A stretch of DNA of 20,308 bases from Bacteroidales bacterium (GTDB lineage: Bacteria > Bacteroidota > Bacteroidia > Bacteroidales > Bacteroidaceae): positions 1-20,308 of the forward strand of contig SFEP01000044.1 in the NCBI GenBank assembly GCA_004557185.1, read 5' to 3'. The position numbers and the translations under genes are program-made. The notes beneath the pieces are model-generated. The model saw only the letters and a program-made list of their open reading frames with translations, was not told where the DNA came from and searched no databases. Shown piece by piece: positions 7,301-15,702 of this stretch; position 1 is the stretch's first letter, and each line of letters opens with the position of its first letter.

Positions 7301-8868
7301 AATACCTCATTTATTACATACTTTCCCTCATGCTTTGGCTCGTGCCTGCCACCCTGTTCGCACAGCGTGCCGCGGGAGGCGGCGCGGCGCAAGGGCTGGT
7401 AAAAGAGGGCATAGTCTGTATGCGTGAGAACAATCTGCCGCAGGCTCTCAACTGTTTTACCAAGGCCGTGCAGCAAGCCGAGGCCGAAAGCGACGAAAAA
7501 TCGCAAGTGCGGGCGCTGGGCTACATTGGCACGGTCTACTTCTCGTGCGACGAGTATGAACGCAGTCTGCGCTACATGCATCGGGGCTACGACCTGGCGG
7601 TGCAGTTGGGCTTTACAGATTTGCAGAAGCACTTCCTCTCGAACATTGTGGGCGCCTACTGCCGTCTGGGCGATGTGAAGCAGGCCGAGCGCTATTTTCA
7701 GAAACAGCAGGAATTGGTGCAGGACGACACCACCGACGTGTTCCTGCTTTACAACAAAGCCCGCGTGCTGAGGCTGCGAGGCGACAGAACACAGGCTCTC
7801 AAGGCGCATGAACGACTGATAGGCGTGCTCCAGCAGCATGGCGACAAGGGTATGCTCTTGGCCTGCCAATACTGCGAAATGGGGCTTATTTACCTTGAAC
7901 TGCAAAAGGGCGAGCAGGCACTTGCTTGTGCCGAAAGTTGCCTGCAAAACGCCGAGGCCCGCGCCAACCAAGGCTTTCTTGTCACGGTGTACCGCCTCTT
8001 CTCCGAAGCCTACCACCTGCTGGGCAACGAACAACAGGCCGAGGAGTACAAGCACCGCTGCCTCTCGCTGGCCGACAGCGTGTTCAACCGCAAGGGGCTG
8101 GCCCGTGCCACCGCTACGCTGGCCAACTATGAGGACGACCAGCAGAACGCCTTTACGGGACGGCTGCGCCACACCATCACCCGCCAGTGGTGGGTCATTG
8201 TGTTGTGCGTGAGTCTCATCGCAGCCCTCTGTGTGGCGGTGATCATGGTGATACGCACCAATCGCCGTTTGCGCCAGGCCCACCGCGCAGTGGTCGAGGC
8301 CAACCGCCGCGTGTTTCAGTCAGATGTGCGTTATCGTGACTTGCGCGACCAGGTGGCCGAGGCCCTTCCCGAGCTGACGCCCGCCGCGCAGCAGTCAGAG
8401 CCGGCCCGTGTGCCCGCTGCTGCCGACGCTGCCGCCACCGCCGAGGTCGAGCCTCATACCGATGCCGCAGCCATTCACGACTCGCACGACGACCAGCAGT
8501 GGCCCATCATCAAGTATAAGTTAGAGCGGGCCCTTTGCGACATGAAACTGATAGGCAACCCCGACTTCAACGTGAACATGCTGGCCGAATATGTGGGCAC
8601 GAACCAGAAATACGTGTCGATGATTATCAATGAAACCTACGGCAAGAACTTCCGCATGCTTATCAACGAAATTCGAGTGCGTGAGGCTTGCCGCCTGTTG
8701 TCGGACACAGAGCACTACGGCAACCACACCATACAGGCCATCTACCAGGATGTGGGCTACACCAGCAGTGCCAGTTTCATACGCGCCTTCCGCCGTATCA
8801 ACGGTATGACGCCGTCGGAGTATCAGAAAGCGGCCACCGAGAAGGAAACCGATGCCGAGATGGAATAA
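7297..8868 (+). CDS. membrane-anchored TPR sensor with C-terminal AraC-type DNA-binding domain
   Basis: 523 aa from the ATG at 7297. The frame extends to 7183, but the promoter box and hairpin lie inside that extension, and 7297 starts a proper signal sequence (MKYLIYYILSLMLWLVPATL, then FAQ). Residues about 30-290 hold tetratricopeptide-type helical repeats, a likely periplasmic sensor. A single membrane segment lies at about 298-320 (WWVIVLCVSLIAALCVAVIM), followed by a basic stop and an Ala-rich linker at about 370-400. Residues about 410-512 form an AraC/XylS helix-turn-helix domain (FNVNMLAEYVGTNQKYVSMI; then IQAIYQDVGYTSSASFIRAF and the closing 'GMTPSEYQK'). This layout is common among Bacteroidales one-protein transmembrane regulators. 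It diverges from the Omp28-like/T9SS cargo cluster, which it may control (inference). Confidence 0.88.
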   Translation: MKYLIYYILSLMLWLVPATLFAQRAAGGGAAQGLVKEGIVCMRENNLPQALNCFTKAVQQAEAESDEKSQVRALGYIGTVYFSCDEYERSLRYMHRGYDLAVQLGFTDLQKHFLSNIVGAYCRLGDVKQAERYFQKQQELVQDDTTDVFLLYNKARVLRLRGDRTQALKAHERLIGVLQQHGDKGMLLACQYCEMGLIYLELQKGEQALACAESCLQNAEARANQGFLVTVYRLFSEAYHLLGNEQQAEEYKHRCLSLADSVFNRKGLARATATLANYEDDQQNAFTGRLRHTITRQWWVIVLCVSLIAALCVAVIMVIRTNRRLRQAHRAVVEANRRVFQSDVRYRDLRDQVAEALPELTPAAQQSEPARVPAAADAAATAEVEPHTDAAAIHDSHDDQQWPIIKYKLERALCDMKLIGNPDFNVNMLAEYVGTNQKYVSMIINETYGKNFRMLINEIRVREACRLLSDTEHYGNHTIQAIYQDVGYTSSASFIRAFRRINGMTPSEYQKAATEKETDAEME

Positions 8869-8891
8869 AAGCCATCAGGTGTACCCCTATT

Positions 8892-8935
8892 ACAAACAGG
8901 AGGCTGTCCCCATGCGTGGGCAGCCTCCTGTTTGT
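8892..8935. terminator. bidirectional terminator between convergent genes
   Basis: A perfect 15-bp stem (ACAAACAGGAGGCTG and its complement) surrounds a 14-nt loop that can pair again (CCCA-tgcg-TGGG). It lies between the regulator stop at 8868 and the minus-strand stop at 8960. The arms end in TTTGT in both directions, so it can serve both genes. Confidence 0.8.
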
Positions 8936-8959
8936 GGTGATGTATCGTTTGAGCAGGTC

Positions 8960-9409
8960 TCAGCGTGCGTCGCGGCCCGCCAGATCCTCCCAGAATTTGT
9001 CGAGGTCCTCGCCGAGCCCTTGCATCAGGTCGCCGCTGAGCACAATGGTGTCGTCGTCCACCAGCATGAGGTCGGCAATGGTTTCCTTGTCCTCGCCAAT
9101 GAGTACGTAGGAGTAGGGCTTGAGAATGGCCACGTGTTCCGTCACCTCACTAATGGCCTGCAGCGCCTGTATCAGGATGGGTTGCACCTCGTCGTAGAAG
9201 GTTTCTGACTGGTTGCCAATCCACGCTTCCACTACGCAGCGCGTGAGTTCGTTGTCGTCGTCGTCGAATACAAGGAGTTCGCCGCTCTCCTGCTTCACTT
9301 GCAGGTGCAGGTCGGTGAGCGGGTAGCACTCAGCCTGTGCGGGGAATTTCGAAGCAGCCTTTCGCAGGGCGCGTTCTATCTGTTGCAAAGTCTGGTCTGA
9401 AGCATTCAT
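8960..9409 (-). CDS. small acidic protein of unknown function
   Basis: 149 aa from the ATG at 9409 (MNASDQTLQQIERALR...). The frame reaches 9487, but the extra 26 residues are rich in His/Pro and look non-coding. There is no signal peptide or membrane segment, so it is probably cytoplasmic. The protein begins with an amphipathic helix (LQQIERALRKAASKF), has a 'VFDDDDNELTRCVVEAW' strand-rich middle, and ends with acidic helices (LGEDLDKFWEDLAGRDAR). The regular alternation of hydrophobic and charged residues and codon use support a real gene. I do not recognise the family. It ends against the bidirectional terminator and begins 96 bp after the thioredoxin-like gene on the same strand, so the two may be co-transcribed. 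Confidence 0.72.
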   Translation of the reverse strand: MNASDQTLQQIERALRKAASKFPAQAECYPLTDLHLQVKQESGELLVFDDDDNELTRCVVEAWIGNQSETFYDEVQPILIQALQAISEVTEHVAILKPYSYVLIGEDKETIADLMLVDDDTIVLSGDLMQGLGEDLDKFWEDLAGRDAR

Positions 9410-9505
9410 GAGCGTGGCTTTTGGGGTGGGTGAAATAAAGTAGGCGGCATGTGGCGAAGGCTTCCGCAAAATGCGGTGCGGGTGCACGCAGCCCCTCCTC
9501 CTGTC

Positions 9506-10600
9506 TTATTGATAAATCTCGGCGAGTTTCTTTTCCAGTTCTTCGCCGCGCAGACCGCTGGCTACGATTTTGCCGTCGGGTCCGATAAGCAGCGTGGCAG
9601 GAATGGAGTTAATGCCGTAGGTAGAGCCTGCAGCGCTCTGCCAGCCCTTGAGGTCCGACAGGTGATGCCAAGGCAGTTCCATGCTCTTAATGCAGTTGGT
9701 CCACGCTGCCTTGTCCTGGTCGAAGGAGAGGCCCACCACGTCAAATCCCTTGGCGTGATACTTCTCGTAGGCCGCTTTCACCGTGGGCATTTCCCTGCGG
9801 CAGGGGCCGCACCATGAGGCCCAGAAGTCGATGAGCACGTAGTTGCCCTTGCCCAGATATTCGCTCAGCGCATGTGGCTTGCCGTCGGGGTCGTCGAGCG
9901 TGAGGTCGGTAAACATGCGGCCCACGGCCTGGCGTTTCCATCCCTCAATGGCGGCCGCCAAGCGCTTCATGATGCTGGTTTGCATGAAGCGCGGGTTCCC
10001 CTCTTCGGCCAGTGCTATCACCTCCTCGCGTTCCATCACGCTGTAATTCGAGGAAAGCAGAAAGGCGGGGAACTTCATGTCGCGGTGTTCGGTGCAGGCC
10101 TGGCGGGTGAGGGCGGCGAGGGCCTTTTCGGCGGCCTCATATTCGCGGTCCATGCGCTGTTCGTCGGCTTCAGTCACCTCGCCTTTGGCACGCAGCGCAT
10201 TGTATTCTTCGCGCAGCGCATTCATGGTGCGGTAACAGGCTATCATGCGCTCCGTGTAGGCGTTCAGGCTGTCGTTTTCGGCACTTCCGCCCACGGTGCC
10301 CGGCTGCCCTGACATCATGTCCTCGCGCAGCGTCACCTGTGCCTTGCCGTCAAGCACCAGCGCTACGCCCTCGCCGTCGGGGGTGGTGACAAAGGCGAAG
10401 TCGTGGCCTTGGGCGTCGCCCGCCAGGCGGAAGCGGCCCTCCTTCACCTCAGCGCTGTCGGCCTTCTCACGTTCGCCCACGTAGCGCAGATACACCTTGG
10501 TAATGCCGGCAGGCGCCGTGCCTTCTATATCGTAGTGCTGGGCCGCAGCAGGCACCGCCATGAGGACGACGAGTGCGGCCAAAATCAAACTCTTCTTCAT
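9506..10600 (-). CDS. TlpA/ResA-like thioredoxin-fold lipid-free envelope protein with DUF4369-type N-terminus
   Basis: 364 aa from the ATG at 10600 (MKKSLILAALVVLMAVPAAA then Q: signal peptide of 20 residues). The frame opens at 10735, but that extension runs over the promoter region. Residues about 22-110 are a small beta-domain (HYDIEGTAP...VYLRYVG...GRFRLAG) of the DUF4369 kind, and about 110-225 are a charged helical linker. A thioredoxin/AhpC-TSA domain at about 232-364 carries the redox motif W263-C264-G-P-C267 and the cis-proline region 'INSIPATLLIGPDGKI'. Such proteins are periplasmic thiol-disulfide oxidoreductases in Bacteroidetes; the substrate is unknown. No lipobox cysteine is seen after the signal peptide. 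It is transcribed from a back-to-back promoter shared with the GT2 gene. Confidence 0.88.
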   Translation of the reverse strand: MKKSLILAALVVLMAVPAAAQHYDIEGTAPAGITKVYLRYVGEREKADSAEVKEGRFRLAGDAQGHDFAFVTTPDGEGVALVLDGKAQVTLREDMMSGQPGTVGGSAENDSLNAYTERMIACYRTMNALREEYNALRAKGEVTEADEQRMDREYEAAEKALAALTRQACTEHRDMKFPAFLLSSNYSVMEREEVIALAEEGNPRFMQTSIMKRLAAAIEGWKRQAVGRMFTDLTLDDPDGKPHALSEYLGKGNYVLIDFWASWCGPCRREMPTVKAAYEKYHAKGFDVVGLSFDQDKAAWTNCIKSMELPWHHLSDLKGWQSAAGSTYGINSIPATLLIGPDGKIVASGLRGEELEKKLAEIYQ

Positions 10601-10688
10601 ATTTATTGAGGGTAAAAATTGTTTTGTGGCCTTGTGGCCTTTGTGATGAAAAACAAGGCATATTCCGTGCGTCCTATGCTTTGCTTGG

Positions 10689-10728
10689 GCAAAAGTAATA
10701 ATTCTCACTGTATTTTTCTTACTTTTGC
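10689..10728. promoter_or_regulatory. divergent promoter: two mirrored TACTTTTG boxes
   Basis: GCAAAAGTAA (10689-10698) and its exact complement TTACTTTTGC (10719-10728) each contain TACTTTTG, a TAnnTTTG match: minus-strand box 10690-10697 for the thioredoxin-like gene and plus-strand box 10720-10727 for the GT2 gene. They are 22 bp apart, so each box falls in the other's -33 area. The plus start would be about 40 nt upstream of the ATG at 10774. Confidence 0.65.
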
Positions 10729-10773
10729 AGTGCATTTACTTGCAGCAACCCTACAACAATCTCTTGACTACTT

Positions 10774-11529
10774 ATGAAGAAGAGTGACAGCGTGGTGATT
10801 ATTCCCACCTATAATGAGAAGGAAAACGTGGAGCAAATCATCCGCGCCGTACTGACCCAGGAGCACCCCTTCCATGTGCTCATCATTGACGACGGGTCGC
10901 CCGATGGCACGGCCGCCATTGTGGAGAGGCTCATGGCTACGGAGTTTGCCGACGAACTACACCTCATCAAGCGTGCGGGCAAACTCGGATTGGGCACGGC
11001 CTACATCACGGGTTTCCGTTGGGCTATTGAAAAAGGCTACGACTATATCTTCGAGATGGATGCCGACTTCAGCCACGACCCTCACGACCTGCCGCGCCTC
11101 TATCGCGCTTGTGCCGATGAGGGCTACGATGTGGCTGTAGGCTCGCGCTATGTCACGGGCGTCAATGTGGTAAACTGGCCCATGGGACGTGTGCTCATGA
11201 GTTACTACGCCTCGAAATACGTGCAGTTCGTCACAGGGCTCGACGTGCACGACACCACCGCGGGCTTCGTGTGCTACCGCCGCCATGTGCTCGAAACCAT
11301 CGACCTCGATGCCATCCGCTTCAAGGGATATGCCTTCCAGATTGAAATGAAGTTCACCGCCAAGCGCCTCGGCTTCAAACTCAAGGAGGAGAGCGTCATC
11401 TTTGTCAACCGCCAGTTGGGCACCAGCAAAATGAGCGGCGGCATCTTCAGCGAAGCCCTCTTCGGCGTGATGCGTCTGCGTCTGGCAGCCCTTTTGGGCA
11501 AAATCAAGCCGCGCAAGGCACAAGCCTGA
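10774..11529 (+). CDS. polyprenol-phosphate mannosyltransferase-like GT2 glycosyltransferase
   Basis: 251 aa, GT-A fold. Motifs in order: 'VVIIPTYNEKENV' (about 7-19) and 'IIDDGSPDGT' (about 37-46) for nucleotide-sugar binding; 'FEMDADFSHDP' (about 92-102) with the DxD-type metal site; and 'FVNRQLGTSKMSGG' near 210-223, a signature of dolichol/polyprenol-phosphate mannose synthases. It would transfer a hexose from GDP- or UDP-sugar to polyprenyl phosphate on the cytoplasmic membrane face, for glycan assembly. There is no C-terminal membrane domain, so it matches the short soluble class. It precedes pyrC by 45 bp, probably in one transcript. The donor sugar cannot be settled from sequence alone. 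Confidence 0.9.
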   Translation: MKKSDSVVIIPTYNEKENVEQIIRAVLTQEHPFHVLIIDDGSPDGTAAIVERLMATEFADELHLIKRAGKLGLGTAYITGFRWAIEKGYDYIFEMDADFSHDPHDLPRLYRACADEGYDVAVGSRYVTGVNVVNWPMGRVLMSYYASKYVQFVTGLDVHDTTAGFVCYRRHVLETIDLDAIRFKGYAFQIEMKFTAKRLGFKLKEESVIFVNRQLGTSKMSGGIFSEALFGVMRLRLAALLGKIKPRKAQA

Positions 11530-11574
11530 GTGGTTCGCATTTTTTCGTCGTTTTGATTGATAAGGTAAAGACCC

Positions 11575-12915
11575 ATGCATTTTCGTACACAAATCAAGAA
11601 TGTCACGATGGTGAACGAGGGGCGCCGCCTCTTCGGCACCCTTGTGATTGACGACAACCGCATTGATGAAATTATTGAGGGTCAGGATGCCGACCCCGTC
11701 ATTCCTGCCGACGAAATCATCGACGGTAGCGGCTGTTACCTGCTGCCTGGCGTCATCGACGACCACGTGCATTTTCGCGACCCCGGCCTCACCCACAAGG
11801 GCGACTTTGCCAGTGAGAGCCGTGCGGCAGCGGCGGGCGGCGTCACCACCGTGTTCGATATGCCCAACTGCGTGCCGCAAACCACCACGCTCGAGGCCTT
11901 CGGCGAGAAATGCCGTATTGCCGCTCACAAGAGCGTGGTCAACTACGGCTTCTTCTTCGGTGCCACCGCGGGCAACGCTTACGAACTCGAGCGCCTCAAC
12001 CCCCGCAAGGTGGCGGGCATCAAACTCTTCATGGGCTCGTCGACGGGCGGCATGCTGGTCGAAAACGAGCGCGTGCTCAATGCCGTATTCGAGCATGCCC
12101 GTCTGCCCATCATGACGCATTGCGAAGACACCGCGCTCATCACCCACAACATGCAGCAGGCCATGGCGCAGTATGGCCCTGACCCCTCGGTCATCCACCA
12201 CGCCGCCATTCGCAGCCGCGAAGCCTGTGTGCGGAGCACCCGTCAGGCCATCGAGCTGGCTCGCACGTGGCAAAAGCGTCTGCATGTGGCGCATCTCAGC
12301 ACCCGTGAGGAGGTCGACATGATTCCCGCCAACGACGCGCTCATCACGGGCGAGGCCTGCGTGGGGCATCTGCTCTTCACCGAGGCCGACTACCAGCGCC
12401 TTGGCACACGCATCAAGGTGAACCCCGCCATCAAGACGGCCGACGACCGCGACGCCCTGCGCCAAGCACTTTCCACGGGTAAAATCTACACCATTGGCAC
12501 CGACCACGCCCCGCACACCCTGCGCGAAAAGGTGGGCGGCTGTGTCAAGGCAGCCTCGGGCATGCCCCTCATCCAGTTCTCGCTCGTGAGCATGCTCGAA
12601 CTGGTCGACGCTGGCGTACTGACGCTCGAAAGGCTCGTGCAGCTCATGTGTCATAACCCCGCCACCCTCCTCTCCGTGGAGAACCGCGGCTACCTGCGCG
12701 AGGGCTACATGGCCGACCTCGTGATGGTGCGGCCGCAAAGCCCCTGGACGCTCACCCCCAACCGCATACAGAGCACCTGCAACTGGAGTCCGCTCGAGGG
12801 ACACACCTTCCGCTGGCGCGTGGAGCGCACCTTCTGCAACGGTTTCCCCATCTACAACCGCGGCCACGTCACCGACGAGAAGTTCCGCGGACAGGCCGTA
12901 TGCTTTACCCGCTAA
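11575..12915 (+). CDS. pyrC: dihydroorotase
   Basis: 446 aa, cytoplasmic amidohydrolase converting N-carbamoyl-L-aspartate and L-dihydroorotate in pyrimidine synthesis. Visible active-site residues: H64 and H66 in DDHVHFRDPG, the carboxylated lysine K150 in GIKLFMGSSTGG, H182 in THCED, H240 in VAHLST, and D310 in GTDHAPH. The set and length fit class I dihydroorotase, although allantoinase and dihydropyrimidinase are relatives. The 'HFRDPG', 'KVNPAIKTADDRDAL' and 'GTDHAPHTLREK' blocks favour dihydroorotase. The start at 11575 is supported by a short AAGGTAAAG before it and a good N-terminal strand (HFRTQIKNVTMVNEG). It follows the GT2 gene closely and precedes the acyltransferase gene by 82 bp. 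Confidence 0.93.
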   Translation: MHFRTQIKNVTMVNEGRRLFGTLVIDDNRIDEIIEGQDADPVIPADEIIDGSGCYLLPGVIDDHVHFRDPGLTHKGDFASESRAAAAGGVTTVFDMPNCVPQTTTLEAFGEKCRIAAHKSVVNYGFFFGATAGNAYELERLNPRKVAGIKLFMGSSTGGMLVENERVLNAVFEHARLPIMTHCEDTALITHNMQQAMAQYGPDPSVIHHAAIRSREACVRSTRQAIELARTWQKRLHVAHLSTREEVDMIPANDALITGEACVGHLLFTEADYQRLGTRIKVNPAIKTADDRDALRQALSTGKIYTIGTDHAPHTLREKVGGCVKAASGMPLIQFSLVSMLELVDAGVLTLERLVQLMCHNPATLLSVENRGYLREGYMADLVMVRPQSPWTLTPNRIQSTCNWSPLEGHTFRWRVERTFCNGFPIYNRGHVTDEKFRGQAVCFTR

Positions 12916-12927
12916 CGCGCTGCCTGC

Positions 12928-12949
12928 CACTCCTTTATTATATAAAAGG
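12928..12949 (+). promoter_or_regulatory. CACTCC-TTTATTATATA element, copy 3
   Basis: GCCACTCCTTTAT (11-bp core at 12928-12938) is followed by TATATAAAAGG. The core equals copies 1 and 2. It lies between the pyrC stop and the acyltransferase ATG at 12998, about 50 bp upstream, in the sense orientation. CTAA also stands 12 bp before the core, as at copy 1 (11 bp). Confidence 0.5.
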
Positions 12950-12997
12950 CATGCCCCGTTAGGGATTTGACGGAAACAACCGACTACACAGACCACC

Positions 12998-13747
12998 ATG
13001 CTTTACAAACTCTATCAGTTGTTCATAGCCCTGCCGCTCATCCTTGTGGCTACGGCCCTTACGGCCCTTGTCACGGCTGTTGGCTGCCTTTTCAACGCCC
13101 ACTTTTGGGGTTACTATCCCGGCAGTCTGTGGGGTCGCTTCATGTGCCGCATACTCCTGCTGCCCATCCACGTGGAGGGCCGTGAGCACATCGACAAGCA
13201 CCAGAGCTACGTGTTCGTGGCCAACCACCAGGGGCCCATGGACATCTTCCTCGTCTACGGCTACTTGGGCCGCAACTTCAAGTGGATGATGAAGAAGTCC
13301 CTGCGTCGTGCGCCCCTCATTGGCTATGCCTGCTACAAGGCACGCCACATCTTTGTTGACAAGTCGGGGCCCCGTGCCATTCACGACACCGTAGAGCAGG
13401 CACGTCATACGCTGCAGGGCGGCACGTCGCTCGTAGTCTTCCCCGAGGGCTCGCGCACCTTTACGGGGCATATGGGATTCTTTCGCCGCGGTGCCTTCCA
13501 GTTGGCCAACGACCTCCAGTTGCCCGTCGTGCCCATCACCATCGACGGCTCGTTCGACGTGCTCACCCGTATGGCAGGCATCAACTTCGTGCACCATCAT
13601 GCCATGCGCATGGTCATTCACAAACCCATCTTCCCCACGGAGCAGAGTGCAGCCGAAATCAAGCGTACCATGGACGAGAGTTACCGCGTCATCATGGACG
13701 CCCTGCCCGAGGAATATCAAGGTTACGTCAAGAACGACGACCAGTAA
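12998..13747 (+). CDS. plsC: 1-acyl-sn-glycerol-3-phosphate acyltransferase (PlsC family)
   Basis: 249 aa membrane-associated acyltransferase that would convert lysophosphatidate to phosphatidate. An N-terminal hydrophobic segment (about 6-30, ALPLILVATALTALV) is a probable membrane anchor. Motif I is N76-H77-QGPM-D82, the HxxxxD catalytic pair; motif III is FPEGSR (148-153), which binds the glycerol phosphate. 'NFKWMMKKSLRRAPLIGYAC' is the expected motif II region, and 'LPVVPITIDGS' the expected motif IV. The gene is preceded by the AT-rich element copy 3 and followed 48 bp later by the GH20 gene. Some family members acylate ornithine lipids or other lysolipids, so substrate is inferred from family. 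Confidence 0.88.
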   Translation: MLYKLYQLFIALPLILVATALTALVTAVGCLFNAHFWGYYPGSLWGRFMCRILLLPIHVEGREHIDKHQSYVFVANHQGPMDIFLVYGYLGRNFKWMMKKSLRRAPLIGYACYKARHIFVDKSGPRAIHDTVEQARHTLQGGTSLVVFPEGSRTFTGHMGFFRRGAFQLANDLQLPVVPITIDGSFDVLTRMAGINFVHHHAMRMVIHKPIFPTEQSAAEIKRTMDESYRVIMDALPEEYQGYVKNDDQ

Positions 13748-13795
13748 GCACCGTCAGCCTCATCGCAGTCATCACATCAAACCTTATTCTATACC

Positions 13796-15436
13796 ATGAA
13801 GAAGAACAAATTCTTTGCACTCCTGCTTGCTCTTTGTGCCCTGCCCATGTGGGCCGAAGGCGTACTGCAGGTCATTCCCCGTCCGGCCGTGTGCCAAGAG
13901 GGCGACGGCACGTTTGTGTTTTCCAAAAAGGTGAATGTCTACACCGATGCCTATCCCGGCGACAGCATACGCCTTGTGTTCAACCGTTTTGCCCAGAAAC
14001 TGCAGGCCGCAGCCGGCGTGCAGTGCAAGGAGGCAGAGGCTGGAAAGGCCGCCCTGCTGCTCAAACTCAATAGCCAGCTCGGCCCCGAAGCCTACACCTT
14101 GCAGGTAACCCCCAAGCAGGTGTGCATCGAGGCCGCGCGTCCTGCAGGCTTCTTCTACGCCCTGCAAACCTTGCAGCAGTTGCTGCCCACGCGTGCCGTG
14201 CTGGCCGGCCAGCCCGTGGCCAAGGGCACGAAGCTCACCCTGCCTGCAGTCAGCATCAGCGATGAGCCCCGCTTCGGCTGGCGCGGTTTCATGCTCGATG
14301 AGGGCCGCCACTTCTTCGGCAAGGACGAAATCAAAAAACTGCTCGACGTGATGGCAGCCTACAAGCTCAACCGCTTTCATTGGCACCTCACCGAGGACCA
14401 AGGCTGGCGCATCGAAATCAAGAAATACCCCCGTCTCACCGAGGTGGGTGCCTGGCGTAACAGCAAGGTGCTGGGCTGGGGCGAGGTGAAGCCCGACGGC
14501 CAGCGCTACGGCGGCTTCTACACGCAGCAGGATGCCCGCGAAATCGTGGCTTATGCCCGCGAACGTTTCATTGAAATTGTGCCCGAGGTCGACATTCCCG
14601 GCCACTCGCAGGCTGCTGTGGCTTCCTATCCCGAGTTCCTGGCTTGCGACCCCCAGAACGCGCACGAGGTGTGGCTCTGGCAGGGTGTTTCGCCCGATGT
14701 TATCAACGTGTCGAACCCCAAGGCCGTAGAGTTTGCCAAGGATGTGGTCGACGAACTCACCGATATCTTCCCCTTCGGCTACCTGCACCTGGGTGGCGAC
14801 GAGTGTCCTACCAACAAGTGGGAACAGAATGCCGACTGCCAGAAGCAACTGGCTGAGATAGGGTCTACCAAGTACCGCGACCTGCAAATCCACTTCTACC
14901 GTCAGTTGCAGGACCACATCGCAGCCAAGCCGCAAGCACAGCAGCGCAAACTCATCTTCTGGAATGAGGTGCTGCACGGCAACACCGCTCCTTTGGGCAC
15001 CGACATCACCATCATGGCATGGGTGGGTGCCGATGCCGCCGCCAAGGATGCCGCTCAGCGTGGGCTGCGCACCATCCTGACGCCACAGATTCCCTATTAC
15101 ATCAACCGCCGCCAGAGCGACCTCAAATCCGAGCCGCGCTCGCAGGGGCATGGCACCGAAACCGTGGAGGCTGTCTACAACTACGTGCCCATGGCCGGCG
15201 TCGATGCCGACCTGCAGAAGCGCTACATGGGCGTGCAAGCCAACTTCTGGACGGAATGGGTGGAAGAGCCCAACGTGGTAGAATATCTCATGTTCCCGCG
15301 TCTGGCCGCCGTGGCAGAGGCAGGATGGACGCCCCAGTCCCTGCGCAAGTACAACGACTTCCTCAACCGTTTGCAGAAGGAAAGCGAATACTACCAGCTG
15401 CGTGGTGTTGACTACGGTAAGCACGTCATCAAGTAG
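13796..15436 (+). CDS. beta-N-acetylhexosaminidase (GH20), exported
   Basis: 546 aa. A signal peptide of 20 residues (ends ALPMWA before E21) exports it to the periplasm or beyond. Residues about 22-150 are the small N-terminal alpha/beta GH20b-like domain (VIPRPAVCQEGDGTFVFS...ALQTLQQLLP), and about 155-510 are the catalytic barrel. Diagnostic blocks: 'RGFMLDEGRHFF' (163-174), 'FHWHLTEDQGWRIE' (194-207), 'VPEVDIPGHSQA', and 'HLGGDE' at 331-336 with the catalytic D335-E336 pair of substrate-assisted GH20 enzymes. It removes terminal beta-linked GlcNAc or GalNAc from glycans. There is no T9SS tail, so it is not cargo of that system as read. It is the last gene of the plus-strand run, with a strong terminator 55 bp later. 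Confidence 0.93.
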   Translation: MKKNKFFALLLALCALPMWAEGVLQVIPRPAVCQEGDGTFVFSKKVNVYTDAYPGDSIRLVFNRFAQKLQAAAGVQCKEAEAGKAALLLKLNSQLGPEAYTLQVTPKQVCIEAARPAGFFYALQTLQQLLPTRAVLAGQPVAKGTKLTLPAVSISDEPRFGWRGFMLDEGRHFFGKDEIKKLLDVMAAYKLNRFHWHLTEDQGWRIEIKKYPRLTEVGAWRNSKVLGWGEVKPDGQRYGGFYTQQDAREIVAYARERFIEIVPEVDIPGHSQAAVASYPEFLACDPQNAHEVWLWQGVSPDVINVSNPKAVEFAKDVVDELTDIFPFGYLHLGGDECPTNKWEQNADCQKQLAEIGSTKYRDLQIHFYRQLQDHIAAKPQAQQRKLIFWNEVLHGNTAPLGTDITIMAWVGADAAAKDAAQRGLRTILTPQIPYYINRRQSDLKSEPRSQGHGTETVEAVYNYVPMAGVDADLQKRYMGVQANFWTEWVEEPNVVEYLMFPRLAAVAEAGWTPQSLRKYNDFLNRLQKESEYYQLRGVDYGKHVIK

Positions 15437-15490
15437 TACCCTCACGCGCCCCTCATGCTGAAGCCTTCCGCCGCCGCAGCATGGCACGAG

Positions 15491-15528
15491 AAATCCCCTA
15501 CGCAACCCTCTTGCGTAGGGGATTTTTT
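15491..15528 (+). terminator. strong intrinsic terminator after the GH20 gene
   Basis: A perfect 15-bp stem (15491-15505 with 15511-15525), a 5-nt loop and a continuous TTTTTT run (15523-15528). The complement also carries a T-rich tail, so it may work on both strands. Confidence 0.9.
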
Positions 15529-15702
15529 CATATCCGTAGGTCTCCCTCCCCGCGCCCTCCATCGCCCGTGCGCTTCCTCTCCAACATGCGGGCAGCGTGC
15601 CTGCAAACCGAACGACGTGCAAGGCAAAGACCGTAGGGCTGGCGATGTATCGGATAAGCGCTACGGGCACTTGCGTGGCGGTAGTAGCCACGGCGCTTGT
15701 GC

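Noticed and set aside
10957..12999. 680-codon minus-strand open frame opposite the GT2 and pyrC genes
   Set aside because: It covers two well-supported genes and the gap between them; no motif, signal peptide or domain pattern is present.
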